Positions 40,984 through 50,349 are shown, counted from the stretch's first letter. The stretch: DNA of 64,000 nt from Catellatospora tritici (GCF_019083965.1 NZ_JAHRCY010000009.1:124001-188000), one strand, 5' to 3'. Notes: generated by a model not told the origin, from the letters alone. Numbers and translations: made by a program.

Positions 40984-41018
40984 GCGGCGGCCCGGCGGGG
41001 AGGGGTCCGGGCCGCCGC
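40984..41018. promoter_or_regulatory. Strong hairpin upstream of the SH3-like operon
   Basis: GCGGCGGCCCGG and CCGGGCCGCCGC pair perfectly over 12 bases with an 11-base loop, ending 20 bases before the first SH3 gene start. It cannot end a gene because both neighbours point away. It may be a 5' leader structure, attenuator or mRNA-stabilising element (inference). Confidence 0.5.
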
Positions 41019-41225
41019 GTGGGGGGCATGGGGGCGGGGGTGAAAATTCTTGCCGACATTCCACCATCACTGGTCGGTTTCTTTCAACAGTTGTTTCGCA
41101 CCTGTCGATGAAATGCCATGGTGGCGGGCCCCATTTCCGCTCTGCCGACGGTGTGTCGCGACTGGCTGTGCCGTGAACGGACGGACGCGTACGGTGACCG
41201 CACTCGTTACGGAAAGGAGTCGGTC

Positions 41226-42257
41226 ATGTTACAACGTGCCCGGATGACAATCTGCCTCATCACGGCGCTTTCCGTCGTTTTAGGACTGCCGAGCCCCGCA
41301 AGCGCGGCAACGCCATACACGGTCGCGCCGGTGAGCGGAACGCTGAAGCCGTACAACATCTCCGCCGTCTACGTCGCCGGGGTCTCCTCCGGCGGCTACA
41401 TGGCCACCCAGCTGCAGGTGGCGTACTCCGGCCGGATCAAGGGCGCCGGGATCTTCGCCGCCGGGCCCTACTACTGCGCCCAGAACAACGCCAACCAGGC
41501 CCTCTACGCCTGCGGCGACAACATCTGGTCCGACCAGCTGGCCACCCTGGAGGCAGACGCGTCGCTGTGGTCGGGCTACGGCTGGATCGACCCGATCTCC
41601 AACCTGTCCGGCAAGCCGGTCTACGTGTTCCACGGCAACAGCGACACGACCGTGAAGAAGTCGGTCAACGACGACCTGGTGAAGTTCTACCAGTACTTCG
41701 GCGCCAGCGTGCAGTACAACTCGACCACGTCGGCCGGGCACGCCTGGGTCACGCCGTACGGCACCGGCGGGTGCACGGTCACCGCGAGCCCGTTCCTGAA
41801 CGACTGCGGCATCGACCCGCAGCAGGCCATGCTCGGCAAGCTGCTCGGCTCGGTCAGCGCCCGCAACACCGGGCCGCTGTCCGGCAGCCTGATCCGGTTC
41901 GACCAGAGCACGTTCGCGACCAACGGCTGGGCGCCGGGGCTGAGCATGGGCACCAGCGGCTTCGCGTACGTGCCGAGCGCATGCGCGGCCGGGCAGGCCT
42001 GCAAGCTGCTGGTCGCCCTGCACGGCTGCAGCCAGGGGTACGACGCCGTCGGCACCGCCTTCGTCGACCGCGCCAACCTCGCCCAGTACGCCGACACCAA
42101 CCGCCTCGTCGTGCTCTACCCGCAGGCCACCGCCTCCGGGGTGAACCCGTACGGCTGCTGGGACTGGTGGGGCTACCTCGGCTACACCAGCTACCCCATC
42201 CACGGCGGCCCGCAGCTCGAAACGATCATGAACATGGTGCGCCGCCTCGACGGCTGA
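41226..42257 (+). CDS. Secreted PHB-depolymerase-like esterase
   Basis: 343 residues; the ATG follows GGAAAGGAGTCGGTC. Signal peptide 1-28. The alpha/beta-hydrolase nucleophile is S54 in AGVSSGGYM, acid in VFHGNSDTTV, His in SAGHAWVTPYGTGGC. The later half repeats an esterase-like pattern (LLVALHGCSQGYDAVG, LVVLYPQATASGVNPYGCWDWWG). Extracellular polyhydroxyalkanoate depolymerases and feruloyl esterases of this group act on polyesters; true substrate unknown. Monocistronic, divergent from the SH3 operon. Confidence 0.88.
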   Translation: MLQRARMTICLITALSVVLGLPSPASAATPYTVAPVSGTLKPYNISAVYVAGVSSGGYMATQLQVAYSGRIKGAGIFAAGPYYCAQNNANQALYACGDNIWSDQLATLEADASLWSGYGWIDPISNLSGKPVYVFHGNSDTTVKKSVNDDLVKFYQYFGASVQYNSTTSAGHAWVTPYGTGGCTVTASPFLNDCGIDPQQAMLGKLLGSVSARNTGPLSGSLIRFDQSTFATNGWAPGLSMGTSGFAYVPSACAAGQACKLLVALHGCSQGYDAVGTAFVDRANLAQYADTNRLVVLYPQATASGVNPYGCWDWWGYLGYTSYPIHGGPQLETIMNMVRRLDG

Positions 42258-42306
42258 TTCCGCCGTTCGCCCCCGGTTCGGCGCCCAGCCGCGCTGAACT
42301 GGGGGT

Positions 42307-43179
42307 ATGGGCGAGCTCCGGATCGGCACCGCGTCGTGGACCGATCCGACCCTGCTCGCCTCCGGCTGGTATCCGCAGAGCGCGACCACGCCCGAGTCCC
42401 GCCTGCGCCACTACGCGAGCAAGTTCGACCTGGTCGAGGTGGACGCCACCTACTACGCCCCGCCCGCCGAGGCGACCGCACGGTCCTGGGCCGAGCGCAC
42501 CCCGGCCGGGTTCACCTTCAACATCAAGGCCTTCAGCCTGCTCACCGGCCACCCGACCAAGGTGTCCGCGTTGCCCAAGGAGCTGCGGCCCGAGACCGAC
42601 AAGAAGAACGTCTACCCCGACGCGCTCAGCCCGCAGGCGTACGAGGACGTGTGGTCGCGGTTCCTGTCCGCGCTGGAGCCGCTGCACGCCGCGGGCAAGC
42701 TCGGCCTGATCCTGTTCCAGTTCCCGCCCTGGTTCACCATCCGCCGCGACAACAAGCAGTACCTGACCGAGGTCGCCCGCCGGTGCGCGCCGCTACGGGT
42801 CGCGGTCGAGCTGCGCAACCACACCTGGTTCGACGGCGACAACACCGCCGAGACGCTGGACTTCCTGCGCGAACACGAGCTGCCCTACGTGTGCGTGGAC
42901 ATGCCGCAGGGGCACAGCTCGTCGGTGCCGCCGGTGGTGGCCGCCACCGCCGACGTCGCCGCGATCCGCTTCCACGGGCACAGCGACAAGTGGACCAGCA
43001 AGGACATCCACGAGAAGTTCGGCTACCTGTACTCGCCGCGCGAGCTGCGCGACTGGGCACCCAAGCTGCGCGAACTCGCCGACGAGGCCGGGCAGACGCA
43101 CATATTGATGAACAACTGCTACTCCGACTACGCCCAACGCAACGCCGCGCAGCTCCAGCAACTGCTCGGCCTCCAATGA
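42307..43179 (+). CDS. DUF72 family protein
   Basis: 290 residues with the conserved DUF72 features: LRIGTASWTDPTLL at the start, FDLVEVDATYYAPP, GFTFNIKAFSLLTGHP, LGLILFQFPPWF, AVELRNHTWF and HILMNNCYSDYAQRNAAQL. The fold is a TIM barrel; no enzymatic activity is firmly established for the family. It follows the esterase gene by 49 bases but has unrelated function. Start ATG is well placed. Confidence 0.9.
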   Translation: MGELRIGTASWTDPTLLASGWYPQSATTPESRLRHYASKFDLVEVDATYYAPPAEATARSWAERTPAGFTFNIKAFSLLTGHPTKVSALPKELRPETDKKNVYPDALSPQAYEDVWSRFLSALEPLHAAGKLGLILFQFPPWFTIRRDNKQYLTEVARRCAPLRVAVELRNHTWFDGDNTAETLDFLREHELPYVCVDMPQGHSSSVPPVVAATADVAAIRFHGHSDKWTSKDIHEKFGYLYSPRELRDWAPKLRELADEAGQTHILMNNCYSDYAQRNAAQLQQLLGLQ

Positions 43180-43296
43180 CGCCACCGGTCAACCCGGACG
43201 CACCAGCGCGCACCGCTGATGTTCATGAGATGTTCGGCCGCCCCTACACCGACCGTCCGATGCGGTCGCATCGCAGGCTGTGACACATTCCCAGAT

Positions 43297-44295
43297 ATGA
43301 CTCTGGTCGAGACCGTCGGCCTCGCGGCCCTGGTGGCGGTCGTCCTGGCGGGACTGGTCCTGGGCATCCGCGAGCGGCGCGCCGTCAGCTGGGCCGAGGT
43401 GCGCTCGGCGTACGGGGTCCCGCGTACGGTGCGCGTCCGCTACCGCCGCGGCGGCTGGCACGGCCGACCGCCATGGCGGCCCGCCGTGCTGGCGGTCACC
43501 CTCGGCGTCGGCAGCTCGGCCTTGGCGCTGCTCATCACCAACCTGACCGAGCCCGGCGCCTGGCAGAGCACCGGCACGGTACTGCTGGCCCTGGTCACGC
43601 TGCTGGGCTTCGCCGGGGCGGGCGGCGCGCTCGCCCTGTACGCGAAGCGGCGCACCGTCATCGGCCAGGTCATCCACCGGTGGATCCGGCCCGGCGAGAA
43701 CGGCGGGCCCCACCAGTACTGGCTGGCTGTCGACACCGACGGCAGGTCCACGAGGATCTCCGGCCACCGGGTCACCCGAGACCAGTTCCGTTCGGTCATG
43801 GATGGCGCGCAGGTGCGGCTCAAGGTCGCCCCGATGGTGCGGTACGTGTCCCACCTGCGGCCGCTGCGGCTGCCCGACCCCGTCAACGACTTCCCCGGCG
43901 GACACGCCGCCCAGTTCCCGCACGGCCTGGCCGACCTCGCCGTCACTGCCGAGCAGGCCGCCGCCGCGCTGGACTGCCCAGTCGAGCCGTTCGCGTTCAC
44001 GGTCGAGCACACCGGTGGCCGGATGGCCGGCGTGCGCGCCTACGGGTACGTCCCGCTGGGCACCCCGGCTTCCGGCGACAGGCACCCGCACGCGGTGCTG
44101 GTCTACGAGGCGCCCGACGCCGTCGCCGCCGACCGCCTCGGCCACCTGATCAAGTACTTGGTCGTCGAGCCGTGGCTGGTCAACGGCCGCGGCGACGGCG
44201 CCCTGTGTGTCCGGGTCGACTACCACAGCCTGCCCACCGACCACCTGGCCCGCGAAGTGATCAAGCAGGTCCGCCGCGCCGCGGTCGGAGGCTGA
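43297..44295 (+). CDS. Membrane protein, hypothetical
   Basis: 332 residues. Three spans (about 5-24, 63-82, 93-113) precede about 215 cytoplasmic or external residues. The soluble part has an SH3/OB-like section (RTVIGQVIHRWIRPGENGGPH) and RISGHRVTRDQFRSVMDG. No family recognised. The 117 bases before the start show no obvious ribosome site, so the start is provisional. Same direction as the SpoIIE gene that follows. Confidence 0.65.
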   Translation: MTLVETVGLAALVAVVLAGLVLGIRERRAVSWAEVRSAYGVPRTVRVRYRRGGWHGRPPWRPAVLAVTLGVGSSALALLITNLTEPGAWQSTGTVLLALVTLLGFAGAGGALALYAKRRTVIGQVIHRWIRPGENGGPHQYWLAVDTDGRSTRISGHRVTRDQFRSVMDGAQVRLKVAPMVRYVSHLRPLRLPDPVNDFPGGHAAQFPHGLADLAVTAEQAAAALDCPVEPFAFTVEHTGGRMAGVRAYGYVPLGTPASGDRHPHAVLVYEAPDAVAADRLGHLIKYLVVEPWLVNGRGDGALCVRVDYHSLPTDHLAREVIKQVRRAAVGG

Positions 44296-44344
44296 GCTGC
44301 CCATTCGGGACACGCCCGGGTCCTCGCGGCGGTAGACAGAGCAG

Positions 44345-45544
44345 GTGGAGTACGACCCGCGCCACCGCGCCATCCTGCGGCTGCTGCAGCTGACCCACCT
44401 GGCCCGTGGCGACGACGTGGCCGGGTGCGTCAGCGAGGCGCTCGCCCCGCTCGACCTGGCCGCCACGTGCTATCTCGTCGACGAGGAGCAGCAGCGCCTG
44501 CACCCGCTGCCGGGCGGCAGCCTGCCCACCGGTGAGCCGATCTCCGTGGACGGAACGGTCGCCGGACGCGCGTTCATGCTGGTGCGGGCACAGCGCGGCG
44601 ACGGAAGCCGACTGTGGCTGCCGCTGGTGGACGGCACCGAGCGACTCGGCGTGGTCGAGCTGGCCTGGGGTCCGAAGGCGGTCGACCCGGACAGCCTGCC
44701 GGGCTGGGCGCAGGACTTCGTGAACCTGGCCGGTCACCTGATCGCGGTGAAGCTGCCGTACGGCGACACGCTGCACCAGACCCGGCGCACCCGCCCCATG
44801 ACCGTCGCCGCCGAACTGCTGCTGGGCATGCTGCCGCCGCTGACGTTCACCTGCGACCGGCTGGTCGTCAGCGGCCTGCTCCAGCCCAGCTACGACGTCG
44901 GCGGCGACGGCTTCGACTACGCGCTGGACGGGTCGACCGCCCGCTTCCACGTGCTGGACGCCATGGGCCGAGGACTCAAGGCTGCCGTGATGGCGGTGAC
45001 GGCGCTCGCGGCGATCCGGTCGGCGCGGCGCGACGGGCACGGGCTGCACACCATGGCCCGCGCCGCCGACGAGGCGCTGCGCGAACAGTTCGGCCAGGCC
45101 GGATTCGCCACGGCGGTGCTGGCCGAACTCGACCTCGACAACGGCCGCCTGCGCTACCTCAACGCCGGGCACCCGCCGCCGCTCCTGCTGCGCGGCCAGC
45201 ACGCGGTACGCGAACTCGACGGCGGCCGCCGCCTACCCCTCGGCATCGACAGCGACATCCCGCACCTGGGCCAGGAACAGCTCGAACCCAGCGACCGCCT
45301 GCTGCTCTACACCGACGGCGTCATCGAGGCCCGCGACCCCGACGGCGACCTGTTCGGCGTCGAGCGCCTCACCGACATCGCCGAGCAAGCCGCCCAGTCC
45401 CAGCTCCCCGCCCCCGAAACCCTCCGCATGCTCTCCCGCCGCGTCCTGGACTTCCAGCACGGCCCCGCCCGCGACGACGCCACCCTGCTGCTCGTCGACT
45501 GGATCCCCTCCCCCACCCGCCGCGCCGTCCCCCCATCCAGTTGA
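44345..45544 (+). CDS. PP2C/SpoIIE-type serine phosphatase with GAF-like domain
   Basis: 399 residues, GTG start. An N-terminal GAF-like sensory region (1-145) is followed by the SpoIIE phosphatase domain (about 165-390): VGGDGFDYAL with metal Asp/Gly, DAMGRGLKAAVMAV, LNAGHPPPLLLR, LLYTDGVIEARD and ARDDATLLLV. These enzymes dephosphorylate anti-anti-sigma factors or partner-switch proteins; no anti-sigma gene is adjacent. Closely follows the membrane protein gene. Confidence 0.92.
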   Translation: MEYDPRHRAILRLLQLTHLARGDDVAGCVSEALAPLDLAATCYLVDEEQQRLHPLPGGSLPTGEPISVDGTVAGRAFMLVRAQRGDGSRLWLPLVDGTERLGVVELAWGPKAVDPDSLPGWAQDFVNLAGHLIAVKLPYGDTLHQTRRTRPMTVAAELLLGMLPPLTFTCDRLVVSGLLQPSYDVGGDGFDYALDGSTARFHVLDAMGRGLKAAVMAVTALAAIRSARRDGHGLHTMARAADEALREQFGQAGFATAVLAELDLDNGRLRYLNAGHPPPLLLRGQHAVRELDGGRRLPLGIDSDIPHLGQEQLEPSDRLLLYTDGVIEARDPDGDLFGVERLTDIAEQAAQSQLPAPETLRMLSRRVLDFQHGPARDDATLLLVDWIPSPTRRAVPPSS

Positions 45545-45552
45545 TCATGAAC
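45540..45552 (+). repeat. GTTGATCATGAAC motif at a gene end, copy 1
   Basis: Thirteen bases overlapping the SpoIIE stop codon. The identical sequence in the same orientation relative to the upstream gene occurs after the XRE gene (60779-60791, on the other strand). Two copies at gene ends suggest a dispersed element or processing site, but 13 bases alone is weak evidence. Confidence 0.45.
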
Positions 45553-45632
45553 CTAGGGCACGGCTCGACGGTGTGTCATGGGCACAGCTTCCTGATCAAC
45601 CCGCCTCGGACGAGCCGCGCGCCTAGAGTGGG

Positions 45633-46127
45633 GTGGTGGCCGAGATCGACCTCGACCGGCACGTGTACGGGGCGGTCGACGCCCCGGTCACCCTGGTGGA
45701 GTACGGCGACTTCGAGTGCCCGTACTGCGGGGCGGCGGCTCCCGTGCTGCGACGGCTGGTCGACACCTCCGGCGGCATGGTGCGGCTGGTGTACCGGCAC
45801 TTCCCGCTGTTCAACTCACACCCGTTCGCACTCACCGCGGCGCTGGCCGCCGAGGCCTCGGGCGACCGGTTCTGGCAGATGCACGACCTCCTCTTCGCCC
45901 ACCAGACCCGGCTCACCGACGCCGACCTCGACAACTACGCCCACCTGATCGACGCCGGGCAGGTCACGGGCGCGGCGGCGCAGCAGCACCGGCCCGAGGT
46001 GGAAGCCGACTACAACAGCGGCGTCGAGGCGGGGGTACGCGGCACGCCGACCCTGTTCACCGACGGCCGCCTGTACCAGGGCAAGGTCGAACTCAACGCA
46101 CTCCGCAGCGCCCTTGGCCTCCCCTGA
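45633..46127 (+). CDS. DsbA-like thioredoxin-fold protein
   Basis: 164 residues, GTG start (a second GTG follows immediately). Thioredoxin-like fold with active site CPYC at 29-32 in GDFECPYCGAA and the cis-proline loop GVRGTPTLFTDG near the end. It lacks the signal peptide usual for secreted DsbA, so it is probably a cytoplasmic oxidoreductase or the soluble form of a DsbA/FrnE relative. Monocistronic; followed by a palindromic repeat. Confidence 0.88.
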   Translation: MVAEIDLDRHVYGAVDAPVTLVEYGDFECPYCGAAAPVLRRLVDTSGGMVRLVYRHFPLFNSHPFALTAALAAEASGDRFWQMHDLLFAHQTRLTDADLDNYAHLIDAGQVTGAAAQQHRPEVEADYNSGVEAGVRGTPTLFTDGRLYQGKVELNALRSALGLP

Positions 46128-46145
46128 CCGCCCGCTCCGCGCGAG

Positions 46146-46195
46146 GTAAGGAAGGGCGCCTTCTCATCGCTTTGCGAGGTAGAAGGGCCCCTTCC
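46146..46195. repeat. GAAGGGCnCCTTC palindrome, copy C
   Basis: GTAAGGAAGGGCGCCTTCTC, spacer ATCGCTTTGCGAGGT, then AGAAGGGCCCCTTCC. Arms and loop closely match copy A read on its minus strand. It lies between the convergent DsbA-like and NhaA genes, where a terminator is expected. Confidence 0.8.
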
Positions 46196-46250
46196 AAACG
46201 CCACGACTCGCCGACATGTTCGGGGCGGGTGCCTCGCGGCGGCGCATGGG

Positions 46251-47654
46251 TCAGGGGGTGGGGAGGGTGGGGTCGCGCCAGGGGCCGGTGGGCAGCGCGG
46301 GCATGTCGCCAGGTTCGTCGGCGGTGCACAGGGGTAGTCGCTCGCCCAGGCAGCGCAGCGCCAACGAACCGAGGACAGCGGCCAGCAGCGATCCGGCCAG
46401 TACCCCGATCTTGGCCTGTTCGCGCAGCTCACCGTCGATGAACGCGAGGTCGGTGATGAACAGCGCGATGGTGAAGCCGATACCCGCCAGCAGCGCCCCG
46501 CCGATCAGGTGGCCGTATCGGACCCGGCCGGGCAGCTCGCCCAGGCCCGTACGCAGCGCCAGGGCCGCCCCGGCGCTGATGCCGAGGGTCTTGCCGACCA
46601 CCAGCGCCACCACGATCCCGATGGTGACCGGTGAGGTCGCCGCTCGGCGCAGCGTGTCGGCGTCCAGCCGCACCCCCGCGTTGGCCAGCCCGAACACCGG
46701 GATGACCAGGTATGCGCTGACCGGGTGCAGCGCGTCCTGCAGGCGGTCGTTCGGCGGCACGGTGGCCCGTGCCGCCGTCGCGGCCAGGCGAGCCCGTGCC
46801 GCGTCGGCCCGCTCCAGCACCGCGCGGCCATAGAAGCGCAGCCGCTCGGCCTGCTCGGGTTCCACCGGGGTGGCGGGCACGAGCAGGCCGACGAGGACAC
46901 CGGCAAGCGTCGGATGCACGCCGGAGGCGTACACGGCGGCCCACAGCAGGAGCCCGACCAGGACGTACGGCTGCAGCTGCCATACCCGGGCCCAGCGCAG
47001 CCCCGCGAGCACCAGCACCAGCACGAGTGCCGCCAGCAGCGCGGGGACGGACACGTGCGCGGTGTAGAAGACGGCCATGACCGTGATCGCGCCGATGTCG
47101 TCGGCTATCGCGAGGGTGAGCAGGAACAGGCGGAGCTGGTCCGGGCAGCGCGGGCCGAACAGGGCCAGAATGCCGACCAGGAACGCGGTGTCGGTCGAGA
47201 CGGGAATGCCCCAGCCGCGGGCCGCCTCACCGGCCGGGTTGAACGCCAGGTAGATCAGCGCGGGCAGGATCAGGCCGCCGACCGCGCCGAGGACCGGCAC
47301 CAGTACGGCTCGGGGGCGGCGCAGCTCGCCCACCGTGATCTCGCGGCTGATCTCCAGGCCGACGGTGAGGAAGAACAGCGCCATCGCCAGGTCGTTGACC
47401 CAGTGTCGCAGGTCAAGGGTGATTCCGGCGTCGCCGATGCGCACCGAGGCTTCGGTGTGCCAGAACGACTCGTACCCGCCGCCGGGAACGTTCGCCCACA
47501 CCAGCGCGGCTACGGTGGCCAGCAGCAGCATCAGGCCGCTGCCCGCTTCGGTGGCCAGGAACCGCTGCAGCGGGTACGACACGTGCGGCACCGGGATCGT
47601 CACGCGCGGCGCGGGTCCGGGGCGCGGCGGCAGTGCCGCGGTACGGGCCGACAT
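46251..47654 (-). CDS. nhaA: NhaA-type sodium/proton antiporter
   Basis: 467 residues with about 12 membrane segments. Conserved elements: WVNDLAMALFFLTVGLEISRE, PVSTDTAFLVGIL, and LTLAIADDIGAI with the ion-binding Asp pair corresponding to E. coli D163/D164; also GVHPTLAGVLVGL. The ATG giving MSARTAALPP is chosen; the frame upstream is open but low-complexity. It exports sodium in exchange for protons and maintains pH. The C-terminal 30 residues are a short soluble extension. Confidence 0.93.
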   Translation of the reverse strand: MSARTAALPPRPGPAPRVTIPVPHVSYPLQRFLATEAGSGLMLLLATVAALVWANVPGGGYESFWHTEASVRIGDAGITLDLRHWVNDLAMALFFLTVGLEISREITVGELRRPRAVLVPVLGAVGGLILPALIYLAFNPAGEAARGWGIPVSTDTAFLVGILALFGPRCPDQLRLFLLTLAIADDIGAITVMAVFYTAHVSVPALLAALVLVLVLAGLRWARVWQLQPYVLVGLLLWAAVYASGVHPTLAGVLVGLLVPATPVEPEQAERLRFYGRAVLERADAARARLAATAARATVPPNDRLQDALHPVSAYLVIPVFGLANAGVRLDADTLRRAATSPVTIGIVVALVVGKTLGISAGAALALRTGLGELPGRVRYGHLIGGALLAGIGFTIALFITDLAFIDGELREQAKIGVLAGSLLAAVLGSLALRCLGERLPLCTADEPGDMPALPTGPWRDPTLPTP

Positions 47655-47972
47655 AACCCTGATGATCCCCGGTACGACCGCACCGAGCAGGCGCTTGGCC
47701 GATCTCGATGCGGTCACCGGCGGCGTCACCGACCACATGCCGATAGTCGGGCGGACATGACCCTGACGCTCCCCGGAGAAATGCCGGAGCAGGCGTTGAG
47801 CCGCTTCCGTTCGCTGCGAGCAGAGCGAACGCCACCGCCGCACCGGCCTGCCGCCTCGGGGTGAACCATGCCCGCCGACTCCGGGTGATCACCCTCCCGG
47901 CGCGGCGCCCAGGCCATCGATGATGACGCAGGGTCTCCGCGACGGTCGCGGCGACCGGGGTGGAGGAATGAC
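47655..47972. other. Divergent intergenic region, nhaA and DUF2306 gene
   Basis: 318 bases with no credible gene on either strand. It holds CGTTCGCT and AGCGAACG as an 8-base inverted repeat (47808-47831), a possible operator or stem. The 3' part contains GTGGAGGAATGAC, the ribosome site of the DUF2306 gene. No clear promoter boxes were recognised. Confidence 0.5.
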
Positions 47973-48656
47973 ATGACGGCCACTGCGGCACCGGTACGAC
48001 GGGGACGGCGTACCGCGGCGTTCTGGTGGTTCACGCTCAGCGCGGCGGGGATCGCGGTCTTCGCTGCGCTGCCGTACCTGACCAGCTCACTGCCGAGCCT
48101 GGCCGAGGGCGACAACGGACTGGCCGCCAACTACGCGACCCGACCGGCGACCGTCCAGTTCGCGCTGTACGCGCACATCGTCGGCGGAGCGGTCGCGCTG
48201 CTGCTGTCCCCGCTGCAGTTCGCGGCCCGACTGCGCGCGCGGGCACCCCGGCTGCACCGGGTGACCGGACGGGTCGTCTTCGGCGCGATCATGCTCGGCG
48301 GGGTGTCCGGTCTGGTCCTGGCGCCGTTCAACGGTGCCGGGCTGGTGGGTGTGCTCGGGTTCGGCGGGCTGGCGCTGGTCTGGCTGTGGAGCGCGGTTAC
48401 GGCGCTGCGGGCGATCCGCGGCGGGGACGTCGAGACACACCGGCGGTGGATGGTGCGGACGTTCGCGGTGACGTACGCGGCGGTGATGCTGCGGTTGTGG
48501 CTGCCCGTGCTGATCGTGGCACAGATCGCGCTCGCCGGGGTGGACGGGCAGACGGCGTTCGACCGGGCGTACCTGCTGGTCCCGTTCCTGGCCTGGGTGC
48601 CCAACCTGATCGTCGCCGAATGGTGGCTGCGCCGCTCTCAGGCGCACCGGGCCTGA
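47973..48656 (+). CDS. DUF2306 membrane protein
   Basis: 227 residues; the start follows GTGGAGGAATGAC. Six hydrophobic segments (about 16-34, 62-82, 94-116, 120-142, 163-187, 200-218). The family signature is PRLHRVTGRVV with a conserved His and THRRWMVRTFAVTYAAVMLR. DUF2306 proteins are integral membrane proteins of unknown function; the conserved histidines could ligate haem. Divergent from nhaA. Confidence 0.85.
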   Translation: MTATAAPVRRGRRTAAFWWFTLSAAGIAVFAALPYLTSSLPSLAEGDNGLAANYATRPATVQFALYAHIVGGAVALLLSPLQFAARLRARAPRLHRVTGRVVFGAIMLGGVSGLVLAPFNGAGLVGVLGFGGLALVWLWSAVTALRAIRGGDVETHRRWMVRTFAVTYAAVMLRLWLPVLIVAQIALAGVDGQTAFDRAYLLVPFLAWVPNLIVAEWWLRRSQAHRA

Positions 48657-48672
48657 AGCCGACCACCGGCTG

Positions 48673-48993
48673 CTACACGTCGATGGCCAGCTTGATCTGG
48701 TCCCAGTCGGTCAGCGGCTGGGCGGGGCGGCAGTAGGGCAGGACGTACTGGTGCAACCCGCCGGACGGCCGGCTGACGATCTGCTGGAAGGCGACTTCGG
48801 GTGATACCGCGCTCGCCTTGGGTGCGGTCTGCACGGCGTCGAGCCAGACCGCGTCGCACTCCTGGCACACCCACAGGGCGGTTCCGGTCGCCAGCACGAC
48901 GCAGTTCACCACCCAGCCACGCTCGCAGCACCCGCACAGATATTTGTCGATCTCATCCAGCCGTTGCTCGAAGACCTGTCGCCAGTAGCGCAT
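48673..48993 (-). CDS. Hypothetical protein with zinc-ribbon-like cysteine pairs
   Basis: 106 residues from MRYWRQVFEQRL. YLCGCCERGW and VCQECDAVW form two CxxC-like pairs about 20 residues apart, a plausible zinc ribbon. The rest is unassigned: VAFQQIVSRPSGGLHQYVLPYC. No ribosome site distinguishes this ATG from one 17 codons upstream. Not recognised as a known family. Convergent with the DUF2306 gene. Confidence 0.65.
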   Translation of the reverse strand: MRYWRQVFEQRLDEIDKYLCGCCERGWVVNCVVLATGTALWVCQECDAVWLDAVQTAPKASAVSPEVAFQQIVSRPSGGLHQYVLPYCRPAQPLTDWDQIKLAIDV

Positions 48994-49034
48994 AGGGCGA
49001 CAGCGTCGCAGGACCCCGCCGAGCTGTCCACCGG

Positions 49035-49084
49035 GAAAGGGCACCGTCCACCTCGCGGAACGAGGAGAAGGTGCCCTTTCTTAC
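49035..49084. repeat. GAAGGGCnCCTTC palindrome, copy D
   Basis: GAAAGGGCACC and GGTGCCCTTTC pair over 11 bases, with a second small stem (CCTCG/CGAGG) inside, then TTAC. It lies between the SGNH hydrolase stop and the upstream end of the zinc-ribbon-like gene. Shares the AAGGGCACC core with copy B. Confidence 0.75.
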
Positions 49085-49095
49085 CCGCACGGTGG

Positions 49096-50349
49096 TTACT
49101 GGAACGAGAGGGTGCCGGTGGCGGGGTTGCGGACGCAGGCGAGCGTGCGGTTGGCGGTGGTGGACGCGGCGGCCAGGCACTGACCGAGGACGGCGTGGCC
49201 GGACGCGTTGGGGTGCCACGACTCCTGGCACGTCTGGAAGTACGTGACGCAGGCGTTCGCGAAGCGCTGGATCGCGATCTTGTCGTACCCGGACAGGCTG
49301 GTGATCGGGTTGCCGGTCGGGCCGTCCTGGATGCGTACCGGGGTGGCCAGCGTGGCGGTGGGGCTGTTGGCGTTCTCGCACAGGCGGGCGCCGTCGAAGG
49401 CCCGCTGCACGTTCAGGTAGACCAGGTCGGCGTTGGGAAACTCGGCCGCCAGGGTGGCCCGCGAGTCGCTGACGATCGTGCCGAGCGCGGCGGAGAACCG
49501 CTGGCCGGGGGCGAGGCTCGCCCGGTGGATGGGGCAGCCCGCGGCGTACCGCTCCGCGCCGAGGTCCCGGAACTTGTCGCGGGTGTCGTCGCGGCCGTCC
49601 TGGTCCCAGAATGAGGAGTACAGCTCCGGCGGCAGCGGGTTGGTGTAGTCCTGCAGCACGATGCGGTGCTGGCCGTCGGCGTCGATCTGGTCGAGGGTGG
49701 TCAGCAGCTGGCGCAGCGCGTTGGTGGTCTCGGTGGTGGCCGCGGCGACCTCGGCCGCGGTGGCCAGGTCGGCGTCGGTGCAGGGCTCCTGCGGGACCGG
49801 ACCGTTGAGGTACGCCCAGAACTCCCACCAGCCGGTCCACGCGTCGGCGATGAACCGGTTCGCGCACAGCGACGCCACGTCGCCGAAGGTGAACGAGCTG
49901 TTGTTGGAGCCGAGTCCGACCAGGACCAGGTCGATGTCGTTGGTCTGCGCGACCGCCCGCAGCTGGTCCAGCTGGGCCGCGACCAGGCGGCCGTTGGTGC
50001 GGGTGTTGGACGCGCTGGCGATGTCGCGCGGCTGCCCGCCGGAGCAGGCGAGATTGAACCGGGCCGCGATGCCGGGCAGGCTGGCCTGCTGCAGGGACGC
50101 GTTGGCCGAGCGGTGGCAGAAGAACGCGTTGCTGTTGGCCGCGGACCAGCCGGGGAAGGGCTGACTGACGCCGTTGACGTCGACCACGGCCTGGTAGGCG
50201 CCCGCGCCCTCGCCGCTGATGAAGCTGTCGCCGATCGCCACGGCCGCCGTGGGCAGGGCGGCGGTGGCGGGGGTGGCGACCGCGACGGCTCCGGAGCCGA
50301 GCGCCGTGATGACCGCCGCCAGGAGCGTGACGCGACGGAGTCTGGTCAC
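49096..50349 (-). CDS. Secreted SGNH hydrolase, second in window
   Basis: 417 residues; GTG start with GAAAGGAGCGAAA. Signal peptide 1-31. Block I is AVAIGDSFISGEGAG (catalytic Ser); a GxND-like block is changed to GLGSNNSSF, and the C-terminal SWHPNASGHAVLG supplies Asp/His. Several cysteine pairs suggest disulfides. It is longer than the esterase at 4564-5358 and belongs to a different subgroup of extracellular esterases. Ends near palindrome copy D. Confidence 0.9.
   Translation of the reverse strand: MTRLRRVTLLAAVITALGSGAVAVATPATAALPTAAVAIGDSFISGEGAGAYQAVVDVNGVSQPFPGWSAANSNAFFCHRSANASLQQASLPGIAARFNLACSGGQPRDIASASNTRTNGRLVAAQLDQLRAVAQTNDIDLVLVGLGSNNSSFTFGDVASLCANRFIADAWTGWWEFWAYLNGPVPQEPCTDADLATAAEVAAATTETTNALRQLLTTLDQIDADGQHRIVLQDYTNPLPPELYSSFWDQDGRDDTRDKFRDLGAERYAAGCPIHRASLAPGQRFSAALGTIVSDSRATLAAEFPNADLVYLNVQRAFDGARLCENANSPTATLATPVRIQDGPTGNPITSLSGYDKIAIQRFANACVTYFQTCQESWHPNASGHAVLGQCLAAASTTANRTLACVRNPATGTLSFQ

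Noticed and set aside
47808..47831. CGTTCGCT/AGCGAACG inverted repeat as an nhaA operator
   Set aside because: Too short and without a second copy; kept only as a note on the intergenic region.
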